From: Aralia elata
Lineage: Eukaryota; Streptophyta; Magnoliopsida; Apiales; Araliaceae
Assembly: GCA_034770075.1 (NCBI GenBank)
Contig: CM068380.1
Coordinates: forward strand, 23,180,638-23,244,637
Reading direction: 5' to 3'
Length of the DNA: 64,000 bases
Shown here: positions 56,260 through 64,000 of the stretch, one piece after another
Position numbering within the stretch: position 1 is the first letter of the stretch
Layout: the number at the start of each line of letters is the position of its first letter
Program-made: the position numbers and the translations under genes
Notes under the pieces: generated by a model
The model's database searches: none
What the model saw: only the letters and a program-made list of their open reading frames with translations
What the model was told of the DNA's origin: nothing

Positions 56260-57391
56260 CTATCGTGGATTGTTTCTGAATGCAGAACTGAGTTCAAGGA
56301 TTGTCTGTTATGATCTGTATAGGATCCTTAGTTTGCTGGTGAAGATTTTGAAGAAACTGCTGTTGTTCCTAAAATGTTCTTAAGAAACCTTCGTCCATGA
56401 GAGTATCTTCCAAGAACATATTGACAAGTGTAACAACTGTCTACTAAGGGTGTTGGGATGAGGATGGAACATCTGAGGAGTTGAGTGGAGTGGATTCTTA
56501 GTTTGGTGTAGGGAATGAAAATGGAATGGGGACAAGATCTTGTGAATTAGATAGAGTATTGTCAGTATCAATCATAGAGTTTTGGGACTCTACGATCAGA
56601 AGTATAAGTGAATTTTCATAGTTCGTAGAGTGTTGGGACTTTACGACTGGAAGGATAGTATTCTGAACATTGTTCGCCGAGTATTGGGACTCTACGAACA
56701 GAGAGTTGGTGTGAGTATGAGATTACTCGAGGATCGTAAAAGAAGACTCTATGATTTCTTCATTTTGATCAACCAAGGAAGGGATAGATGAATGAGAGAC
56801 GATCAGATTCTAGATGGAAATTTCCTGTGAGCTCCGATATTCTGGATAGAAGGGCTCATTACTTATTAACACAATTACAAACGACAAAATCCTTAGAAAA
56901 TTTTGAGCGACAAAAGTGAGATTAGGAAACATAGAGTAGTTACATCTTTTCGAGCTTTGATCATTCAGATATATAACCTTCAGTAATGGCAGCATAGGAA
57001 TGAAATTTAACAATTGTTCATTCTCATGATCATAGAGGATGGTAGTTCTTTCTATCCGGGCAACTCTTTTCCTATTTATCTTTCTTTTCCTCTCATTTTC
57101 AATTTTCCTTAATCGAGACTCTTCAAATTTCTTCTTTTCCATCTTTCTCAGCCTTCTCTCTTCCTTGAGCTTCTTTTCAATTCTCTTTCTCCTCTTCTTC
57201 TCCTTGCAACTTGAACTTGCTTTCTTAACTTTCTTCTCTGTATCAACACTCGATCTCTTCCGTTTCTTTGATTTCTTTGACCTGGAGCTTGAGTCTTTCA
57301 CTGCTTGTTCTTTTACACTTACTTGGAACTCTGGCTCATTTACAGTCATCACATCCTTATTGTCTCTCTTGTCAGGTTCAAGAGAATGACC
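56260..57391 (-). pseudogene. SIRE env-like ORF, C-terminal part
   Basis: The minus strand shows a very basic stretch (SRSKKSKKRKRSSVDTEKKV, KEKKRRKRIEKKLKEERRLR), predicted coiled coil, then LLNFIPMLPLLKVIYLNDQS and a hydrophobic run FLRILSFVIVLIS. After a stop at 56810 a Ser/Thr/Gln-rich tail repeats VESQ(Y/H/N)S three times (56590-56710). This fits the env-like ORF found after pol in SIRE elements, whose role is unproven. No signal peptide or cleavage site was identified. The upstream half is at 61653-62917. Confidence 0.6.
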
Positions 57392-60300
57392 TGTAGCGCC
57401 CCCAAACTCGGGTCCCTTGAACCTCGGACCTGGTGCGTCACGATACATCATATTTACAACTATTGCGGATGATATAAACAAAAATTGTTTATACAATAAT
57501 CTTTGCTACATATCCCAAGGTCTATAACCTTTATTTTAATACGTATTTACCTTTAGATTCACAAAAGGTTTACACAATTAACTTACATCAAACAACTAAT
57601 TTAGTTATCATGCATAACAATATAATCTTGTCCTTTGCTTCTGTCTTTGTCTTTCCTCGAACATTCGCCTTAAATCTGAAATTTGTTATCATGATATAGC
57701 AAGGGTGAGCAACTACTTTTCTCAGCAAGTTTAAATACAATAAAGATATATCATGATTGAAAGAATGAGTAACCTTTAGAGTTTTTCAACAATATAATAA
57801 TTGTGAAAGAGTATGAATCAAAATTTCAATGATTGAATGACTGAATTTAATAACGCAGGGTGTCAATAATGACCATGAACCAATTTAATTGAACCTTAAG
57901 GTAATGAAGGTGATCAGCCTTTCATACCTGATGAACATATACAACATGCACTAAGTGCGAATCAATAAACATAGATGTGGAATAATTGTCAATAATTAAT
58001 CTACTAGCATGCTTGAAACATAATAACTCGAGTTTGAGTTAAGCAACTTGCATTTCGATATGAAAATGAATTTAAGATACTTGCACAAGGATAAGAAACT
58101 TGCTCAATATAAAAGTTGAGTAAGATGGAACTTGCCTGCACCGTCGATTACTGCTACGCAATCTAATTTAACCTCTTATGAAAGACCTATCAGTTATAAG
58201 ATTGATCTTTCAATTAACATATCATATATCACCTTATAATATCACTTCTTTATCAATAGATTATCTAACATTTAACCACATAACTAAATATTAGATATTA
58301 TCTTAGCACCATACGCATTCATAATTCTAAAGCTAGCACACATCGTCTTTAACAGTGTTCAATATAGTATGCTGAGTGGTTTCCCACAAACAACCAACAA
58401 ACTAGTTTCCGTCTCGTCTACACTGTTTTCACAGTGAGTTAGATCGGTTGCTAGTTCGTATATGCCTCCGCTCCCTAAAAGAATTGTTTAGCCCAACTAC
58501 TATACATCAACTATTAAAGAACACGACTGTACTACTACTTTATCATAAACCTTATGACTTAACACTAAGTCTTTCATTTTATAAGTTCTTCTTTATAATC
58601 CATTGAGCCTGAATACCTAATCCAGCAAGTTGGATTATCTACACATACTAATCCAGTAACCTGGATTCAAACTAGCATACAATCCAGCACCCTGGATTTA
58701 AACTATCCTATAATCCAGCAACCTGGATTCATTAATTCAACAAACTGTTTTCTAATCCAGCACATTGGATTCAAACTAACCTACAATTCAGTAAGCTAGA
58801 TTCATTAATTCAGCAAACCATATTCATTAATTCAGCAAACTATATTTGTCAATTCAGCAAACTATATTCATTAATTCATCAAACTATTTTCATTAATTCA
58901 GCAAACCGAATACCACAATCCAGCAATCCGAAATATAAATACAACAAATCGTATTGGAAGTTGCATTCAAAAATGACTTATCCTCTCTTAAAAATCAAAT
59001 TTTATTTTCTTCAAATCTTGCCACACATATGTACATATATTCCATACATAAAAATACTTTCCTTAGGAAAGTTTTCAATTTCCTTTAACATTTTTCAAAC
59101 GTCCGTTTTAACTTTCAAAACTAAGAAAAATGATCACTATCTTGCACAACTCCGATGATACCAAATTTTTGATAACATCTTATACATATTAACAAGTACT
59201 CCCAGTTAAAATTTCGTGGCCATCGGAGTTATAGAACTCCAATTTTAGCCATTTTCGTCGAAAAACTCTACGTTTTTATTTTAGCCGTAGATTCTTCGTT
59301 ACAAGTCGGAATGCAGCGATTTTTGGCCAGGAGCTACATAACTTCCTATATTTTCAGTGGCAAAAAGCCCTGAATTTATTGCTTTTTCTAAAGTATCAAA
59401 ACAGTGCTCACAAGCAAGGGGTCAGCGGGTTTGGTCCGTTTTCCCGATTTGAAGTCCTTCGCCATAAAATCCATAACTTTCATTCTACATGGCCAAAAAT
59501 TCTCAAATTTTTACACGACTCATATAACTTATCATATTATAACTCCAAATATTTTCGGAATTTTTAGAGCATAAAAATTGGACGAACATGCCCCTAGATG
59601 GGACTGCCCTGTAGCAGCCCCTTTTCCCTTTTTAAAAACCTGGACTATTTTGGTAAAAACAGTCCCCACGAATTTTGTACACATTATTTTTGACTTCTAC
59701 CACTTGGGTTTAACACTAAACTTATATATCTAGCACTACTTTTTAACGGATCGCAAAAAGAACGTATATATTTCAAATAGTACTCATACAAAGTGAGCGA
59801 AAACTAGGATTTTCTAACCCTTTTTAAAACAAACAAGTTTTCTTTTCTTTTCTTTTGAACAAATCAACACCCAACATGCAAGATCTACACTTAATACACT
59901 TATTCACATATAGATCAAGAGTTTTAGACCACAAGATCATAAATTTTTATACCACCAAAATCAAACAAAACTTAAAAGGAGTTAACTAGATTAAGGTAAA
60001 AATTTATATCTTAGCTTTATTTTCTTTCTCTTTCTTCCCCAAAATAGCTATGAAGTTTTACAAAATTCTCTTTCTTCTCCCTTCCTTGCTAACGAATTAT
60101 CTCTCTCCTTTCTATTTCTTTTTCTAGCTTTTTAGGAAACTTTGCAAGCAATGAAAATGTGAAGTATTGGATGAGAGAGAAATGAAGTAAGTTTATTATT
60201 ATTATTTCCTTGGTTTTGTAAATATGTATAGATATACCATTTGTATATCTATACATATCTCCCAAAATCTTCTATCTTCTCTCTCATACATCTCTTGCAT

Positions 60301-61652
60301 TAATCGTTTATCATGTGAAAAAATATGTGGCCAAATGATTTGGTGACACATAGCTAGAGTTTGTGTACTAATTTTGACAATGTAAGAAATGAAATCATTA
60401 TATCACATGTCAATGTCCCCTCCTTTCTCTTCCTAGCCGGCATCCCTCATTCCTTTTTGTCCAATTTGTGATTTATTATACTTGCATTATTAAGCTCCAC
60501 AAATGACCTTAATGCCCTTCCTTAATTGGGTTAAAGATTGGGCTCTCATTTAATTTGCTTGGGCTTGCAATTTAATTAGTTTGGCCTACTAATTAAAGTA
60601 AACTTGAGTTCCCTTAATTTATTTATTTGGGATACTATCATACTTGATAATTTAATATTGGGCTAGCTAATAATTTTGTTACTCTTAATTAAATTGTCTA
60701 CAAGTCCAATGCTTAATTAAACTAATGAGCTTGTTTAAATTATTTATTCTCCTTAGTCCATTAAATAAATTATCATTTGGACTTTTATACATTATTATTA
60801 ATATAAACACATTCCTCATATATCAATAATATCAATTAACTTACATAACCCAATTAGATTTGCTATAATTAGGTTTCAAAATAAATAATAACTTGAGATT
60901 ATAAAATAAATCCCTTACATTAGCATATATATATTTTCAATACTAGAATTCTATAATAATATAACCCTTAGGTTAGTTAATTACCATACCTAATATATAA
61001 TTAGGTTATGTAGCTTTCTTGCTAATTTTTCTTTGTACCATAAACAAATATATATACACATTTATAATATATCCATTTATTCAATACTACACATATTCCA
61101 CATATGTCCTAACATATTTATCATCTTTGATAAATATCATTACATAATACAATCACATATATTCATATTCATTTACTTACATATTCACACCAACTAATTT
61201 AATAAATTGAGATAATAAAATAAATCTCTTAGATTAGGTCAATAGTATATAATTAAAATACTAAGACCACTAAATAAAAATAATCTTTTTATTCGCATCA
61301 AATTTATAGGTATTGTAATACCTTATCCTTAATATTTATTCAAGTACTTATAAATTCATTTCCAGGGTTTTGAAATTTTGTAACCCATATTTTCTTTATT
61401 CTCTTTCAAATAGTAAACCATATAGGTTTTTCTTAGAAATTTTAAATAAATCCACAAATTTCTATCTAGGTTTTATTCTTTAATTTAATCATTCAAGATC
61501 TTATAAATAAATCTTATAATTTTTTTTGGGTTATCACATTCTTTCCATACTTGCTTTAATATATAATAAAAATAATTTTATTATATATATATATAAAAAA
61601 TTCATACATAAAATTTCTTCTTTTAATATATCAAAATCCTTGGGTTATTACA
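57392..61652 (-). mobile_element. solo LTR, Tekay-like, 4.26 kb, in the SIRE env-like ORF
   Basis: Starts TGTAGCGCCCCCAAACTCG, ends TTGGGTTATTACA, flanked by TGACC at 57387-57391 and 61653-61657. The ends have the same style as the Tekay LTRs (TGT(G)ACACCCC ... ATTACA), and internal phrases such as ATGATATAGCAAGGGT-AGCAACTA are shared with them. No gag or pol text is present. It contains the inverted-repeat array at 58619-58941. Much longer than most plant solo LTRs. Confidence 0.85.
58619..58941 (+). repeat. array of inverted-repeat units in the solo LTR
   Basis: About ten units of 30-40 bp. The first five keep a small hairpin, e.g. AATCCAGCAACCTGGATT (58619, 58650, 58681, 58711, 58753); later units decay to AATTCAGCAAACTATATTCA. 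Confidence 0.85.
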
Positions 61653-62917
61653 TGACCTGCTCATTAGTTTCATCATCTTCGTTAGGCTCCTTTATAGCCT
61701 TCCCTTTTTCATTTTCTCCTTCTCCTTCTAGTTCTGATTCTAATTCTGTAGCTTCAATGTCTACATTGATTTGTTGCTCGGACATATCAGTTTCCTCAGG
61801 TGAAACATCATCATCAAATTTAGTTTGGACCACTTTTTCCTTTTCATGACCTGATTCAAGAATTGGTGCTATTTCAGCCACCTCACCTTCTGAACTTGGC
61901 TCAGGCACAGAGACCGTCCCAGCCATTGCATCATCAGTATCTTGAGGCTTAGGAAAGTAAGCCTTCTCATTAATTTTATCTTTGCTGGGCTCAGAAGTAG
62001 AACCTTTCACAGCCAAATCTGCTTCTTGACTAGACATAGACATGTCTTCTTCCTCAGACATACTATCTTCCTTGTTCTCTGATCCAGTCTCCGAATTATT
62101 TATGGAGGTTTCATCTTCAAAAGTGTAGGATTTGTTCTCCTTAAGACTTGGTGATTCTTCATCATCTTCATCTTCAATGTCTATAATTTGAGGAGGCCTT
62201 GTGTTGACTGGACCCTTCCATTGTTCTCTTATCCTCATGCTCATACTTCTTGGAGTAGATTTGACAGCCTTTGTTTCTACCTTCTTCTTCTTCCGTGTTG
62301 ATTGATCAGCTGATTCTAATCGATGTTTTTCAAGCACACATCCGAAGTTGCCTTACATTTCTCGGCCTCAATCTTCTTTACTTCCATCTTCTTTATTTCA
62401 ACCTTCTTTCCTTTCTCAAGCTTCCTTTTCTACTTATAAGACTGATCATCATAGATGACAAGAGTCCTGTCTTCTGGACTTGAACCAAATTCCCGAAATT
62501 CCTCCATGACTTCTTCCATTTTCCTCTTTCCCTTGGCTCTAGATAATCTCTGTTCCTTATTGTTGCTATTCTTAGATCCTTTTGCTTTCTTGGCCTTCAT
62601 TGCCTGAGGATTTTTCTTCTAATCTTCAAATAACCTTGGGGTGATTCTTTTGTTGCAGTTCAAGGCTTCTCCCTCTTCATCTCCAATTCTTCTTGAAAGT
62701 CTTTACTTCAAAATGATAGCGATGAATCTCCCATAGAACATTCAGGGGGTTGACTTTCCTGCTACGATTTTTGTTTTGGCATCTTTAATCCAACTTGCCA
62801 GCCAATGTAGGAGAATAGCTCCAAAATTAATTTTCCTTTCCATAACAATAGCAATCATGAACTTTAGTTGTAGTTCACTAACTGTGTCATATGTGGTATG
62901 TAAGAACCTGGCTTTTA
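61653..62917 (-). pseudogene. SIRE env-like ORF, N-terminal part
   Basis: Right to left on the minus strand: HTTYDTVSELQLKFMIAIVM, ERKINFGAILLHWLASWIKD, then NVLWEIHRYHFEVKTFKK, KRKMEEVMEEFREFGSSPED, RTLVIYDDQSYK and Lys/Glu-rich text. From 62337 down there is an open acidic stretch of 229 codons (IIDIEDEDDEESPSLKENKS, MSEEEDMSMSSQEADLAVKG). Several stops and frameshifts occur above 62337. The ERKINFG-LLHW segment resembles the conserved helical part of SIRE/plant transposon-type env-like proteins. It is severed from its C-terminal part by the solo LTR, and the two halves are now one frame apart. Confidence 0.6.
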
Positions 62918-63901
62918 TGAAATAAAAGTTTGTTTTTCTTTACGTTTATTATTCTAATCAGTAAAGTGTTTAATTGATATAATGTTATAGTTAAGGGTGA
63001 TATATGCAAATTATTTGATAAATAGTATGTCGGGGAATATTCTTTCTGTCGGAGAATATTATATTTGGTAAAGTATGATGGCGCCAAAATAACCAATCAG
63101 TAGTGGGCCGGCCTCATAACGATTAATTTCGGATAAGAAAAATGACAGTATTAATATTTTTATAAAAATTATCAACGGTATTATCACCTGTAACTATTGA
63201 AATACCCGGTAATAAAAAAAACAGTAGCACACGTTATTCCACAGTAACACGCGGTATTCTAATAGTAGCACACGGTATTGCACAGTATTTTAACTCAATA
63301 ATTGTTACAATAATATTTACATAGTATTTTATATTATTAAATCGGTAATTTGTCACGACACAATAACTCATATTATTTGATATGATATTATTAGACCAGT
63401 TAGTATTATTGACAATGTCTAGAAGTTCTGTCAAGGAAATGGGTTATTTAATTGCGCACCGTTTCTACGGAAAGTCCCCTCTTTCCTGGAAATGATTTGG
63501 TTGTTAATATTATGAGTCTATAATATTAATGGTGAATAAATTATTGAAAGATTGAAAATGTGTTTATTAAAGATAAGTGATATGTGGTAGATATTTGTTC
63601 AATTTTTGTTATAAATAGAGGGATTTGTCATGAAGCGTTTATTGTAAGTTTAACATATGAGAACCACAATTATCTTCTCCGACATTAATATTCATTCAAA
63701 TATATTATTATAATATTATAATAGTACAGTTTTATAATAACTTTTTAATATAATATTATAATGATTTAATATTATAATATTATATTAACTTTGTCAAATT
63801 GTTAAGTTTTTTAAAACTTCTCGTGCACTTCTTCTTTTCCAAATCGGTTGGCTAAGAATTTATCTCTTGCATATTCTTTTTCCTTTTTCCAAATTAGTGG
63901 G
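62918..63901. other. AT-rich DNA of unknown origin with a plus-strand TATA box
   Basis: No coding text. TATAAATAGAGGG on the plus strand at 63610 looks like an LTR or gene promoter core. Repeated ACACGGTATT/ACACGCGGTATT words occur at 63220-63270. It may be a further LTR fragment with a left end near the TGTAAGAACC at 62898, but no repeat partner or target duplication was found. Confidence 0.35.
63610..63618 (+). promoter_or_regulatory. candidate TATA box
   Basis: TATAAATAG followed by AGGGATTTG, with no ORF nearby; its product is unknown. Confidence 0.35.
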
Positions 63902-64000
63902 TGTTGTCCGATTAATATAACGACAATTTACGCGCAAGTATACGCGGTCAACAAGTAATAAAGAGTAAGTAAAGTATCGATCCCACGAGGAATTATTACT
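63902..64000 (-). repeat. start of another Athila-like LTR at the window edge
   Basis: TGTTGTCCGATTAATATAAC and then GCGCAAGTATACGCGG-TCAACAAGTAATA and AGTAAGTAAAGTATCGATCC correspond, with substitutions, to the first ~100 bp of the Athila LTR at 27104. The position and orientation agree with a minus-strand Athila element running off the right edge. Confidence 0.75.

Larger units (their letters stand above)
52743..62917 (-). mobile_element. SIRE-type Copia retrotransposon, 3' part (contains a nested solo LTR)
   Basis: A 2.9-kb LTR with TGTTATTTTCC ... CTTCAACA ends is followed by the polypurine tract and then, upstream on the minus strand, an env-like charged ORF. The LTR text AACAGGGGTTGAATAGAT and the CAATCTCCCCCTATTTGATG junction are hallmarks of SIRE/Maximus elements. 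Pol and the 5' LTR are not in the window. The right limit is approximate, since unrelated DNA takes over near 62918. The target-site partner of GATTC (52738-52742) could not be looked for. Confidence 0.75.

Noticed and set aside
56260..62917. Viral envelope gene, hence an endogenous retrovirus
   Set aside because: The ORF position matches SIRE env-like ORFs, but I see no signal peptide, surface/transmembrane cleavage site or clear anchor. It is charged and coiled-coil in character and heavily broken.

Overview
The window looks like a gene-poor, transposon-rich stretch of a flowering-plant nuclear genome, probably a eudicot. It has one spliced gene with small exons and long introns, Stowaway, hAT-like and Mutator-like MITEs in those introns, and a deep nest of plant-type LTR retrotransposons (Copia of Ale/Retrofit and SIRE type; Gypsy of Athila, Tat/Ogre and Tekay/Del chromovirus type). 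No tRNA, rRNA, CRISPR array or prokaryotic-style operon was seen. The species cannot be named from this sequence.

Layout. 1-10.83 kb: the minus-strand 5' part of an R3HCC1L-like protein gene, five exons joined by phase-consistent GT-AG introns, with the last exon(s) beyond the left edge. Its introns hold a 14-bp-TSD retroposon, a hAT-like MITE, a 1-kb hAT-like element with an 8-bp TSD, and a Mutator-like MITE nested in a Stowaway MITE. 10.87-12.16 kb: a long-TIR Mutator-like element 35 bp upstream of the gene's likely ATG. 12.9-52.7 kb: an old Ale-type Copia element, opened twice. Its integrase is split by a 9.96-kb Tat/Ogre element (15474-25429, TSD GTGAC). Its gag/protease junction is split by a Tekay-like solo LTR (26390-52185, TSD GAGAT). 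That solo LTR was itself split by an Athila element (27104-49543, TSD GATAG), whose third ORF was split by a Tekay element (30503-42005, TSD GAAGT). 52.7-62.9 kb: a SIRE-type Copia element (3' LTR, polypurine tract, env-like ORF) inserted in the gag of the first Copia element; its env-like ORF is cut by a 4.26-kb solo LTR (57392-61652, TSD TGACC). 62.9-64 kb: unassigned AT-rich DNA, then the start of another Athila-like LTR at the edge.

All LTR elements whose direction could be read lie in the same (minus) orientation, and every coding region is broken by stops, frameshifts or deletions. By hand count the LTR pairs differ by about 0.7% (Tat), 1% (Tekay) and 3% (Athila), which agrees with the nesting order.

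The most unusual signals are short GC-rich palindromes. Seventeen copies of GGCGCAGCTGCGCC or near variants sit in four clusters of the Athila element (both LTRs, the post-integrase UTR and inside the gag-protease ORF), with a repeated 32/37/32-bp spacing in three of them. A different tandem palindrome (GCCGCAGATATATCTGCGGC) sits in the Tat LTRs, and a third inverted-repeat array in the 57-kb solo LTR. Other notable signals are a 194-bp higher-order minisatellite open in all three forward frames, and a ~140-bp module shared by the Tat and Athila 3' regions.
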